Positions 48,351-59,388 of a stretch of 64,000 nt of DNA are shown piece by piece. A model generated the notes under the pieces. The model was not told where the DNA came from and made no database searches. It saw only the letters and a program-made list of their open reading frames with translations. Numbering within the stretch: position 1 is the stretch's first letter; each line of letters starts with the position of its first letter. The DNA is from Rhynchospora pubera. Lineage: Eukaryota; Streptophyta; Magnoliopsida; Poales; Cyperaceae. The position numbers and the translations under genes are program-made. Location: contig CM051460.1 in assembly GCA_028095005.1 (NCBI GenBank), forward strand, positions 190,457,742-190,521,741. The letters are read 5' to 3'.

Positions 48351-48640
48351 TAATAATAATAATAGTAATAATAATAATTAATATATTGTAATAATAAGTA
48401 TTATTATAAATATTTATTTATGTTATAATAATAATAATATTATTATTATTATGATAAATATTATAATTATTTATGATAAGTATTATCAATTATTATTTCA
48501 CTGAATTATTAATTATTATTTATTAATGATTTACAAAGCGTTATAATAATGATTTATTACTAATTAATAATTATTATTTATTAATGATTTTATAAGCTTT
48601 ATAATAATTATATTATTTAGCAATGATTTATTAAACATTA
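47515..48640. repeat. AT-only tandem repeat, unit about 270 bp
   Basis: The phrase GTATTATCAATTATTATTTC starts units near 48207 and 48478, 271 bp apart. A first unit is visible when the MITE at 47554-47957 is removed from 47540-48206. Units continue TTTATTAATGATTTACAAAG and ATTAATATATTGTAATAATA. Composition is almost purely A/T with very few G or C. Short-read assembly of this array should be treated with caution. Confidence 0.75.
47554..47957. mobile_element. Foldback MITE with 9-bp target duplication
   Basis: 404-bp near-perfect hairpin beginning GAGTTTAGCTACGGTGAGTC; the right end is its complement. The exact 9-bp direct repeat ATCAATTAT flanks it (47545-47553 and 47958-47966), the Mutator-type signature. 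The arms contain GACCGATCCAAACCGTCCAA and ACCAAATTTTTTATTTTTTC, shared with 35943-36328. It interrupts the first unit of the AT tandem repeat, so it is younger than the array. Confidence 0.92.
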
Positions 48641-49743
48641 TAATAATGATTTATAATAATAATTTGTTAATTATTATTTTATTTATTAATGAATTATTAA
48701 TTATTATCATTATTATAATAATTATTATTTAATAGTAATCATAATAAATATTATAATTAAACGTTATCATTAATGTTATTAGTATTATTTTATTCATTTT
48801 TTTTATTCAATTATTATTATGATAATTATTTAAAAATTTTATTTATTGATTTTAAAATTTTAAATATAATAATTGTTGTATTTATTAATATTATCTAAAT
48901 TATTACTTTAATGTTTTTTAATTAATATTTTTATATTATTTTTATTATGAACATAAATTATTATTATATTATTTTCATCCATTCTTATAATGACAAATTG
49001 TTCAAAAAAAAATCAAATCATTATTATATTTTTTTTCTTTCCTTATTCTTATTCACATCACACTATCCAAACAACATCTCCTTATTCATGAATAGACAAT
49101 TCTCCTAAGTCTAATTCAAGATTCTTATTCATAAAATTTCCTTATTCATTCTTATTCACTCATCTTCCAAACACACCCAAGACTTTCGAATAAAGTCTTA
49201 TTCAGAATTGTTAATTCTAAAAGTTATCAAACACATTTTAGAATAAGTGGAATTAGTTATTCTGATTCTTATTTTTGTTCCAATAAAATGTTAGAACTAG
49301 ATTGGAACTAACCAACCATCCAACAACAAATTATTATTTTATATTTTTTTTCTTATTTTTATTCTTAACTAACCACCCAAACAATATTTCTTAATTTATA
49401 AATAAGTAATTTTTCACCATTCTTTATTCAACCCCTTGTTCTAAAATAAGTTATTCATTTCTTATTCACCGCACTCGTTATTATGTTTGGCACTTTTATG
49501 AACAAAGAACAAGCCCTTATTTTTTAGTTCCCACAAATCTATGGAACTATAACAAGACTTGTTTTAGTTCCTTCCTAATTCATGAACAAGCTTGTTCTCC
49601 CTTATTCGAACAACTTGTCCAGTGTTTGATTTGCGCGGAACAAGTCCTTATTCCACCTCTACCAAATACACGTCAAAAGATGATGAGTTGAGAGCAAGAA
49701 TAAGAAAAAGAATATAATAATAATTTAATTATTTAAACTAATT

Positions 49744-49876
49744 CTTAATTTAGTGGCAAGGAGCAACGCATCTTAAGTGAAAAGGACGCTGGTTCGAAAT
49801 CTAGCTAAGGATCTTTTATAGGCATTTAATTTAAAAATAAATTGGGAGGCTTGATCCAACTTATCTTAAAAAAAAC
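49744..49876 (+). mobile_element. tRNA-derived SINE, family B
   Basis: 133 bp between exact 15-bp direct repeats TTATTTAAACTAATT (49729-49743 and 49877-49891). The head has an A-box-like TAGTGGCAAGGAGCA and a B box GGTTCGAAATC. The tail ends in a run of A. These features show tRNA-type promoter ancestry and retroposition through target-primed reverse transcription. Confidence 0.9.
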
Positions 49877-49891
49877 TTATTTAAACTAATT

Positions 49892-51186
49892 TGCATTAAT
49901 AATATGAATTATGGTACTAATAATAATTATTATAATAATTTGTTTAATTATTGTTATTATTATACTAACAATAATAATATTAACAATAAAAAATAATTAA
50001 TAAAAAAGTTTAGAGGATGGAGATGTTTCGTCTTCTTCGTATAAACGGACAAAAGAACATATTATTTTATTAAGTGGCTCTGCACCTTTTCCACTGTAAA
50101 TGGTTCCTCCCTCTTTTTTTTATTATTATTTCTTGTCCGAATATGCGTTGTTAGTTGTCACTTGTTCCAGCGAAAACTAGGAATAAGAACAAGGTCGCGA
50201 ACTGGAAATTCGGGCTGTTCGTATGATGTTTGGTTTTAAAATCCAACTACAGTGGAAGCTGTTGTCACAAGAAGGATCTAGATAACTATTGGAGAATAAT
50301 TAGCTCCTTTGTCATTGGTTAACAAACTAGCTACTTTTACATGTCAATGTAATGAACCCAATTTCCCTTGGATTGATATGAAATGTCCCCTCTTTCAATA
50401 AAAAATATATCAAAAAAATATAAAAGCTGGTTTTTGTTCGAGGATTAAAAATATAAAAAAAGCTTGTGCAGGCCCCATTGTCGTGAATAATTTGTGCCCG
50501 AAGAAATGAAAGGATTCGTTAGAGATAATGTTTAGAAACTCTGTTTCCAAATAAGGCAATAACAAGTAGCACAAGCAACACAATTCAGGCAAATTCTCGA
50601 CTGGTGACAAAAATTGTTCTCCTTTCACTCTTTCCGACCATTATATGGGGATGTCCCCATAAAGGTCCAGAGCCGGAATTTGGATGAGCATGTAAATATG
50701 TATATATGTCATGTCACATTGTAACGAGAGACTGACTTCTGGGACCCACACACACCTCACCTAGTGGGTCTTTTATCAGTAATATATAAAATGGTGCGCG
50801 GTGTGGTATATGTAATGTAATATGTGTTCACTCCAAGGAATCCACAATCAAAGAATCCTTATCCATTTCCTCAACCTTGTGCAATTTGGATACTTCCCTA
50901 TCATCTCTACCTGTCATGTCAGAAAATAATAGACTACCTTAATTGAACAATATATTAAAGACACGAAGGTTCTTCTGGATTATTCTGATGTTATTTATTT
51001 ATTTAGGATAAAGCCCGTGGGCACATTATGCTGTTAAATATTATGGTGTCCTTTAATTTGTTGGAATCTCTATTTTTCGACATGGCCAAGTGAGAATCGA
51101 TTTCCCCCATTTCATTTTTATAATTCACTCCTAAATTTTTGTAAATGAAAAAAATATTAAGTTGTATTAGTGTGTAGAAAAAAAAA
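49892..51186. other. Gene-free interval
   Basis: A low-complexity ATT/TAA stretch is followed by about 900 bp of more complex sequence with no splice-consistent coding series. A minus-strand open frame at 50410-50628 has no recognised domain. Nothing else can be named. Confidence 0.35.
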
Positions 51187-51197
51187 ATAATAGGGGT

Positions 51198-51333
51198 TTT
51201 TTTTTTTTTTGAAGAAAGAGGGAGGTCTTTGTCATTCAACTTTTTTGAAATTAAAGGTGTATGCGGGGATTGAACCTTTGACCTCATGGAGGCCAGCCTA
51301 ATACTCTTAATATTGAGCTACTAGGCCACATGC
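51198..51333 (-). mobile_element. tRNA-derived SINE, family A
   Basis: On the minus strand it begins GCATGTGGCCTAGTAGCTCA, matching the head of the SINE at 10757-10967. It has a B box GGTTCAATCCC and ends in about 14 A residues. The direct repeat ATAATAGGGG flanks it (51187-51196 and 51334-51343). The body downstream of the tRNA part differs from the 10757 copy, so the two share a head but not a tail. Confidence 0.87.
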
Positions 51334-51344
51334 ATAATAGGGGT

Positions 51345-53152
51345 ATTTTATTCAGTTAGAAGTGTATTGCAAAAAAGATGGGGGTGTGAAAAGTAATTCT
51401 TGCCCAAGTACTTGACATTAATTTCTGTAACTGTAAAAAGCATTGATTTACGCACTGGGAAAAATTTTATAGAGTCAAACATGATCGAAACTAATTAAAC
51501 ATGAGTATTAAATGAACTTATAAAATTATAAACTTTTACCTCTCTTGTGAAACTATAGCATTAAAATTCAGCTCATTTTTTTAAAAATAAAATCCTTCAT
51601 ATGATCTTTTTTTTTAATTTAGTATCAAACTTATAATACTATTAAAAAAAATACCCCTCTAGTGAAACTATTAAAATAGCTGCCTCATACTTGAACTTTA
51701 AACTTTAAAAGTATAAATAAAATCATCAAGTTGTGACATTTTGATACTTGTAACACCAAAAACTTATGAACTCAGCTAATTTTTTAAAAAGTAAAATCCT
51801 TCATATTATCCAAGAATCAGTCTCGATGGTTTAAAGTTAGTCGAGTTCTAAGTAACAATCATCACTTCGCCCATCAAAATTTGTAATAAAAAATATTAAT
51901 ATCAAGAAATCTATCCTATACAGAACAATAATTAATTTTATTAGTATTATTTAATAATTATAAGCAAATAAAATTAAATATGTAAAACATAGAGAGGCTC
52001 CAAAGATTGATTTCTTTTTCTCTTAATAGTATTTTCTCCTATAAAAGTAAAAATTTGTTCAACACAAAAGACAAAAAAAAAAATGAAAAAATAGTAAAGA
52101 AAAGAATAATCGGTTCCAAGTACGAAGGATATGTTGGAATTCCAAATACTTTCTGGCACAATATATAGCAAAGAAAATAAAATTGGATAGTTAGATAATT
52201 ACTTAATTCTTGGTTATTTTTCATCACGTCTACCCATTTTCATTGGGAAAGAAATTTATTCTTTTTGATGTTTGGATAAAGAATTTTGTTCTCCATATAG
52301 CTAGCAAATAGATAAAATGTCATTGTCACGGTACCAACAAGAATTTCGAAAGTTTCTTCGCTCTTCAAAGTTGACACTACAAATTCTTGAGCATTTAATT
52401 GTCGCCTTTAGGAATTTTTCTGAGACTGAAATATTCCACAAGCCGCAATGTATGTTGTAGACTTGTAGTTCGCACAACTAGTGGTAAAAGAAGGTTCTAA
52501 GAAATGACTCCACTGTGAAGTCACAATCTAGAAAACAAACAGAAATCTAAGAGTTCTTCTTCGAAAATCTAAAATTTTGCGTTTAAACAAAGAGTCAGAA
52601 TGATCATGACAAGAACAATATCAATCTGAAAACAATGCTAATTCTTTTTTTGTTGACAAATTAAGACAAAAATAATATACATTTAGACTGTTATTCCGCA
52701 TTTGATTAGCAAATCCGTGCTAAAAAATAATCAGTAACCTGAGTTGACCAATTTTTTTTGTCACACATTCAAGCACATCCATTGTCACATTGTGAGATGT
52801 CATTTTCTAGAATGGCCTTATAAACTTCCTGCTAATTGTTAGTTTAGTTTTAAACAAACTGTATATATATAATGGCCTCCAGGCATTCTCGCAATGTGAT
52901 TCCAGCTGCAAACTAATGGAACTCGAACTTAAAATTCCAACTGTATTTTTAAATTTTTAGTTGAATGATCAAGCTTAAATTCAAAGGCAAAAGAGTTGTA
53001 TGATCGAGATCATATCAGAGAGGCCGGTTCGACTGATTTAAAACCGACAACCAGTCCGGTTCAATCCACCCAGACCGCCCTGAGACACAATAAAGCCTTG
53101 CGCTAAAAATGACCGTACATGGAATTGAGCCCAGAAAGTATGGGGTAATATC
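51345..53152. other. Gene-free interval
   Basis: No gene found. AT-rich sequence with repeated TTTTTAAAAAGTAAAATCCTTCATAT-like phrases near 51575 and 51785, suggesting an old duplication of about 200 bp. The remaining sequence has no recognisable element. Confidence 0.35.
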
Positions 53153-53525
53153 TAGGCCTGTCAATGATAGGCGTTAAACCGTTTCGTCGTGACGTGAAAC
53201 AATAACGAAACGGTTGGTGGCAGCACGAATCATTATGTTTCGATAACGGAACGGAAAACGAAATAAAGAATTGTCATTTCGAACTGTTTTGCTTCATTTT
53301 GAACAAAATACATATAAGTTCTTAGTGGAACAAATAGTGGCACTAAATCGTGTTTCGTTTTCATAACGGAATCATATTGTTTTCTTAACGAAACAACAAA
53401 TGGTACGACCTGTTCCATGCCATTTATCCACGTTTGAGTACTTTGTACAGTTTGATGTCGTCCAGTTTTGAAAACACTCAAGATCAATTGAAGAGTAAAG
53501 CACCATTTCGTTCCATGCATGTTTT
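53153..53525. mobile_element. hAT-type MITE, decayed copy
   Basis: Begins TAGGCCTGTCAATGATAGGC with the CGTTTCG/CGAAACG-rich interior of the family (AACCGTTTCGTCG, AACGAAACGGTTGG, CATAACGGAACGG). I could not place the right end or a target duplication. The copy is probably truncated or interrupted near 53400-53525. Confidence 0.6.
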
Positions 53526-53797
53526 TGCCTGGCTGCTACAAGAAAAGCTAATAACTCGAATTAATGTGTAGAAAACGGGTTGGCATACAATATATATGTC
53601 GAGTCATGAATAATTATGTTTAACGATCCAGAAGAGGCCATTTATTTTGTACTTGTGCCGTAGAGGCGATGCTATATGGTGAGAGAGTTGACACGATACC
53701 TTAAAGAGTAAATTTGCATGTCGACAAGAAATCAACAGAAGATATTTTGAATAATTAAAATCAAGCAACACATCCGAATTGAATGGGAAGATTAATT

Positions 53798-53941
53798 TTT
53801 TTTTAATATAAATTAGAAGTTTAAGTCACTCAACTTATTTTTAAATTAAATATTTATGAAAGACCTCCAACAGAATTTCGAACCTATGACATTTCACTCA
53901 AGATACATTGCTCTTTACCACTAAATTAAGAGCTAGTTATC
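53798..53941 (-). mobile_element. tRNA-derived SINE, family B
   Basis: On the minus strand the element reads CTTAATTTAGTGGTAAAGAG, then the B box GGTTCGAAATTC, then ATTTAATTTAAAAATAAGTTG and an A-rich tail. It aligns along its length with the copy at 49744-49876. Direct repeats GAATGGGAAGATTAATT and GAATGAGAAGATTAATT (53781-53797 and 53942-53958; one mismatch in 17) flank it. Confidence 0.88.
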
Positions 53942-54011
53942 GAATGAGAAGATTAATTAAATCACTGCAATGTCATTTTCTTCGCTGGTGCTTGGTTTTA
54001 GTACGATTTTT

Positions 54012-54132
54012 TTATGGTAAAATGAATATCAAGCTTCTTTTATCTTCAGTTAAATATCCATAAAAAATCCTCTGGTCAGAATTTCGAACATGGGATGTAT
54101 ATAGTCCTTTTCCACTGGATCGAGTAAGGGCT
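54012..54132 (-). mobile_element. Probable third family B SINE
   Basis: On the minus strand CTCGATCCAGTGGAAAAGGAC precedes the B box TGTTCGAAATTCTG, and a body with GATTTTTTATGGATATTTAA follows, resembling the two family B copies. GATTTTTT occurs at both ends but is too simple to count as a firm target duplication. Confidence 0.6.
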
Positions 54133-54149
54133 GATTTTTTAAAAAAATA

Positions 54150-55025
54150 ATAATTATTGGACTATATGAAAAAATATATATTCTTTCACAAAATATAATC
54201 AAAACTAGTGCTATTTTCTAGCATTGTGCGATAATACTTATTTTCAATGATTGTGAATAATACATAATTTTGTGAAAAAAAATAATTCAAAATTATTAAA
54301 TAGATAAATATAATAATAAAATTGCATGTAAATTTAAAATTATATCAAATATTTTTTAAAGTTTAAAAAACAAAACTCTAATATTATTAGATAAGTTATA
54401 ATTTTGTTTTGAGCAAAGAGACGAGAGAAAATGAGCACAATTAAGGAAGCGGAATTAATTAAGTGCCCATAGAGGAGCTAACGAGAACGGGGGAAAAAAA
54501 AAATAATAATAACACACATCGCCTCTCCTCGGTGCCAAATTCTGATCCAACCAATCTTATTGAAGCATGGATCTGAAAGCGATCTGGCGGCACAAAAGTC
54601 CATTGTATGAAGGCTCTATACTACAGTTAGCAGTATAGCCAACCTCAAATATAGAGTTTGATTTTTCTGTCATTTTTATTAACCATTTCTTCCACCAAGA
54701 AACTTTACAGTATCATTAGTATGTAGCTTATTTTTAACATTTTTTTAGCCTAATAATCTGTGGGTATTTCAGAATGGTGTCATCTTTTCTTTTGTTGTTG
54801 TTGTTGAGGGGGAAGTGGAGAAAGTTTTGAATGGCATTCATTCAATGGATTCGACTTGTTTTTTATATAAACATGATAAAAAAAAAATAGATTCCAAATA
54901 TGCAACATGATTTTTGACATGAAAGTTACAATGTATATCGCGAGACATGCATCTCCACAAGTTTTCTTTTTTAATTGGTTGTAAACGAACTTGTGGATGT
55001 TCCATCTCAAAAGCCATGCATGCAC
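54150..55025. other. AT-rich upstream region of the FT-like gene
   Basis: No gene or mobile element is recognised. The region from about 54430 probably contains the FT-like promoter. No CArG box or CCAAT cluster stood out by eye. Confidence 0.4.
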
Positions 55026-55026
55026 A

Positions 55027-55036
55027 TATATATAAG
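55027..55036 (+). promoter_or_regulatory. TATA box of the FT-like gene
   Basis: TATATATAAG lies 90 bp upstream of the chosen ATG and fits a core promoter with a short 5' leader. If transcription starts about 30 bp downstream, the in-frame upstream ATG at 55069 is close to the 5' end. Confidence 0.5.
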
Positions 55037-55125
55037 AGGTGCATTGATACCTCAGAAAACTGTAGTGCATGCAAAATCGACCTAGTGACAGAGAGTTGGG
55101 GAGCACTAGGGGTTTTAATAGGAAG

Positions 55126-57527
55126 ATGCATAGGCAAAGAGCTGATCCACTTGTGGTTGCGAGGGTGATAGGAGATGTGTTAGATCCTTTTGTGAGAGCA
55201 GCCCCTCTAAGAGTAACCTATGGCTCTAGAGAAGTAAACAATGGGTGTGAGCTCAAACCTTCCCAAGTGGTGAACAAACCTAGAGTTGATGTTGGTGGCA
55301 ATGATCTCAGGACATTTTATACGTTGGTAGGAAAATTATACTTTATAAATATGCATAATTTGATTTAATTATTCTTGTGTTCTATTAAATCAATAACAAA
55401 CTTTTGAGCAAACTATTTTTCAATATATATGCAATATATATCGAACCAATTGTATTTAGTCAAAACTTCTTTTTTACTATATATGTTGACAACATATGCA
55501 GACTAACATATATTGACAATATTTGCAGACTATGTATGCTAATCAGGATCCAGTTCAGACAGTTTGCTTATGTAGATGCCGACTATATACGTATATTGTA
55601 TATGGTCATATCCTCTAAATGTCTAATATTTATTTTCGGTGCCTATGCTTCTCTAAACTTTCACTAAAGTTTCATAATTTCTTTTTGTTACAACTGAGTT
55701 GGTGGATAGTGCAGCTTAATTATATTAGAGTTCCATTGTGTCTATAAGATCTTCACGACCGACTTTGTATTTGTATACATAAAACGAAAGACAAAAGAAA
55801 ACAAAAGAATCTAGTAACTTTTTCTTTTTGAAAAAATAAGCCTTTTATTCTATTGAGGATCTGATATGATTCATGTTCTTCATTGTTGTGGTATATATAA
55901 TATAGGTCATGGTGGATCCAGATGCACCAAGTCCAAGTGAACCGAACCATAGAGAAACTCTCCATTGGTATATCAATAACATTCTTCTCTATTTCTTAAA
56001 TCAAGGGGTCATTGCATTCATTTGTTAATTTATTTATGGCACAATTAATGAACAAAATCGTATCTTCATTCTGTTTGTTAACGCCATTATTTTGATGAAA
56101 CTTGATACTGAAAAGACTGGTTGAAATTAATGTTTTTATGTTATTCGAATTTTTATTTTTCATTGTGTAATGTGATAGCAAAATAGTAAGATTATGAGTT
56201 TAAGTTACTTTTGGACTAGATTTGAAGATGATTAAATAGATATTCAGCGAAGTATTGATGTTGGGAATGACTCATGTAAGTCCTAGTACAAAATTGATAT
56301 ATGTATATCCTAAGAATTATTATTTAGTATGAGAAAATTGAAAACAAAAGTGATTCCAACAACTACCTTTTTCTTCCTTCTCTTTTTTATCTCTTTCACT
56401 AACATAGAAACCCTAGATATACTAAAATAGAAGCCACATAGGTTAACATATTTGACATGCATTAACATTACCTACTTTAAGAATATGATCCAAACTATTC
56501 GGAGAAGAGAAGGAATGAGGAACAACCCCTCCAAATTGGGACTTGGGAGTAATGATTGAAAAGAGTCTATTTAAATTTGTATCTATATTTATCTTAGATT
56601 CTCTCCACTTTTATCGCTTTTTTTTCTTTGTGGAGCAAATAAACACACATCCAATACAAACCAGTCGGCCCTTGTCCCCCCCCCCCCCCCCCCCATGCAC
56701 GGTAATGGTAATCCCCTCTCATCTAAGCAGTTTTGGAGTAGATTCTAAGTATTTTCAATAAAACATTATGATAGTTTATTTTCCTTTTTCGTTTCTAATA
56801 TTTTAGATGAAAAAATCATTAAATATTCATGAGAAAATATTTCAATTTAATCTCTAGAGGACAATGATGTCAGTTGCTTTCAAATTATCACATGAAAGAT
56901 TAATTGTTTACTTTTATGTTGTATTCTTATGACCAATCAGTCAAGTAGTTGGTTGTTTCAACTTTTAACTTTTCTTTATTATGTGTTTAGGCTGGTCGCT
57001 AACATTCCTGGAACCACAGGAGTAAATTTTGGTAATGCACAAATGCCTTCTTTATTTGTCTTTTACTCTTTTTTTTTTTTTTACAAAACCTTAGCAAGAA
57101 TTACCATGTCTAATTTTATTAATATAAATTAAAACTTATATCCATCATTACATCAATAACCTCAACTTATATCCATCATTACATCAATAACAAACAAATA
57201 TCAATCCATGCAACAAATACACCAAGCTACAATGCAAGTCTTCTATTTTTCTCAACCACTAACAAGCAAGCAAAAATACTTGTCTAAATTAATTTAGGGC
57301 AAGAGATTGTGAGCTACGAGGAACCGAAACCGACCTTAGGAATCCACCGATTTGTGTTTGTGCTCTTCCAACAGCCTAGTCGGCAAACAGTTGAAGCTCC
57401 AGGGTGGCGCCCAAATTTCAACACACGGGATTTTGCAGAGTTGTACAACCTCGGCTCCCCAGTTGCTGCTGTGTACTTCAATTGTCAGAGGGAGTCTGGT
57501 TCTGGTGGCAGAAGGGTGTATTCCTAA
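55126..57527 (+). CDS. FLOWERING LOCUS T-like PEBP protein with altered key residues
   Basis: This is a phosphatidylethanolamine-binding-protein family member of the FT clade. FT proteins move from leaf to shoot apex and bind 14-3-3 and FD to control flowering. Four exons, 55126-55326, 55906-55967, 56991-57031 and 57298-57527, give 177 residues. Exon lengths 62 and 41 bp are the invariant FT values. Family motifs DPDAP (71-75), GIHR (116-119) and the C-terminal GSGGRRVY are present. Residues used for 14-3-3 contact in FT/Hd3a (Arg62, Thr66, Pro94, Phe101, Arg130) are retained. However, Tyr85 is Thr, Tyr134 is Glu and Gln140 is Pro, and 128-129 are Pro-Ser instead of Leu-Gly. Trp138 is kept. 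Tyr85, Tyr134 and Gln140 separate activators from TFL1-type repressors, so activity may differ. An in-frame upstream ATG (55069) would add 19 residues; the FT family start favours 55126. Confidence 0.93.
56676..56694. repeat. Poly(C) run, 19 bases
   Basis: A 19-base C homopolymer in intron 2 of the FT-like gene. Its length is prone to sequencing error. A comparable run of 18 G is at 3524-3541. Confidence 0.9.
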
Positions 57528-59388
57528 CTAGATGAAGCTGCTGGCTCTTGATACCAGATTTGTGCTTGTCTTGTCATGTTGTTCTGTCTATTATGTATTT
57601 GTGTGCTACCAGCTATTTGTGATGTGCTATGGGATTCATAATCTCCTTTATGCATGATTGGATGTGTGAGTTCTGTCGGCTAGACCTGTGATATCAGTAG
57701 TGGCGTGTGTAAGTGTAAGTGACTTTGCCAAACATATTGTATAATAAATATTTGAAATAATGCAAGCTAGTAATTATATTATAATTGACGTTCTTCGCAA
57801 TGCAAATCTTTTAGCAAACTTGTAAGTTTAATTTTCATTATTTTTTAAAGAGTACCAAATTGAACTAGATAAGAAAGATTAATCAAAGGACAATTTATCT
57901 TGAATGGAGGATGCAAAATGCATTAATCCGGGCATAGACTTTAATAAATAATTATATGCTTGAGAATTTAGAAAAATAAATACTCAGCTAAACTTTCCGC
58001 CAAAACATTCGAAAGCCGTTACGATTTTTTTAAATGAGGCAAAACTTTTGTCCTCCCTTTTTTTCCCCCTTTGTCAGTTAGAATGAAACTCGTAATCTCA
58101 ATATACATCATATATCAATTAAGGCACGAATAACAATTGCATTTAGTTTTCTCTTTTTCAAAAAAGTCCTTTAGGGTCCGTTTCATTACTAAAAAACAAT
58201 TTGCTTGTACGGAGACTTGAAAATTCCCACTGAGACTTGAAAGGGAGGTCAAGGTACGGAGAGGAAGAAGAGCTTATGAAGTGAAAAGACTGATCTACAG
58301 CCTTGGGATCTCCCCTCCCTCGACACCATCACCATCAACCCTTCCCTTTCAATAAGAGGAATTTCTCACAAACAAAACAAAAAAAAAATCCTCATTGTGC
58401 TATAACCCTATAACTGACTGAATTAATCACAAAGGCTCCGTTTGAATGGGATGTGGAAAGAAGTATTGGAAAGTATGTAACTTTGTAAAGATTTTAAATT
58501 GTTTATAATAAATTTTTTCTCTTCTTTCCTTCTTCCCACACGGTATCCAAATGGAGCCAAAGGTTTATTGATGACTTCTAGATTCGTCCATGGGATAACT
58601 CAGTGGTCCAAAATTTTATAGAGCACACAACAAGCATTTGTCTTGATAAAAAAGAAACTGGTGGCAAACAATTTAGGATATAACAATACACATCTCGTTC
58701 CAATGACTCGTTCGAATAGAGGTCAAGTTCGATTTGTGTTACCACCCGTTTCTCTTTAGCTCCTATTCTCCATAGGTTAAAACACTTTGAAAGGACTAGG
58801 TGTCAAAAGACGAAAGTGAAAAGATGAGCAGATTAACAATCAAAGCTAAATAGTGCACTCAAATAACTACTCTACTATTTACTTTACAACACCGCAGAGA
58901 CTACATCAAAAATTTGGTCATACAAGCCTAAAGATGTCAAAATAGTAGCTCAGGCAAGAACTAGAACAAAACATACAAGTGTCCTGACTCGATCAATAGT
59001 GCCCAGAACTTATATCAAGCTCATACTTGAAGTGGTACCACCACATGTCAAAGTCTGGAGACCTGTTAAACAGGAAATAAAAAATAAAACAAAATTTGGG
59101 ACTGCAGTGGCAAACATTTGGTCCAGAAATCGTTGAAGAAGAATTATACACTACAGGGTGCCCCGAGAAAACAAAAGATGAGGGGGGAAACTAACTATCA
59201 GTTTTGTTGTCTCGACGTGTTACAAACTTACAATTACACAATGATTCAACAACATAAATATTTTTACTTCAAGCAAAAGGTTAAATTGTATCTCCATTAC
59301 TTCTAACACTCATCTAACTGAATATATCAAATAATGATGACAAAAACTCATCAAGGAAGAGGAATAAATTACTTTTAAGGAGGACATC
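57528..59388. other. Intergenic between convergent FT-like and helicase genes
   Basis: The two genes converge here, so both ends are 3' untranslated regions. No further gene is seen. Near 58598 TAACTCAGTGG resembles a polymerase III A box but has no B box at the proper spacing. Confidence 0.4.

Larger units (their letters stand above)
47298..49178. mobile_element. Composite element with GGTGTGTTTGG ends and AT-repeat interior
   Basis: Left end GGTGTGTTTGGAATGAG and right end, as reverse complement, GGGTGTGTTTGGAAGATGAG bound about 1.88 kb. The right subterminal part repeats CTTATTC-type words; the left carries GAATAAG-type words. The termini match the small MITE at 19539-19756, so this may be a larger relative expanded by internal tandem repeats. 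TAA precedes the left end, but the right neighbour is CAA, so the target duplication is imperfect. A Mutator-type MITE is nested at 47554-47957. No coding region. Confidence 0.55.

Noticed and set aside
58590..58640. A-box-like TAACTCAGTGG
   Set aside because: No B box at 30-60 bp spacing, no tail and no target duplication, so a SINE or tRNA call is unsupported.
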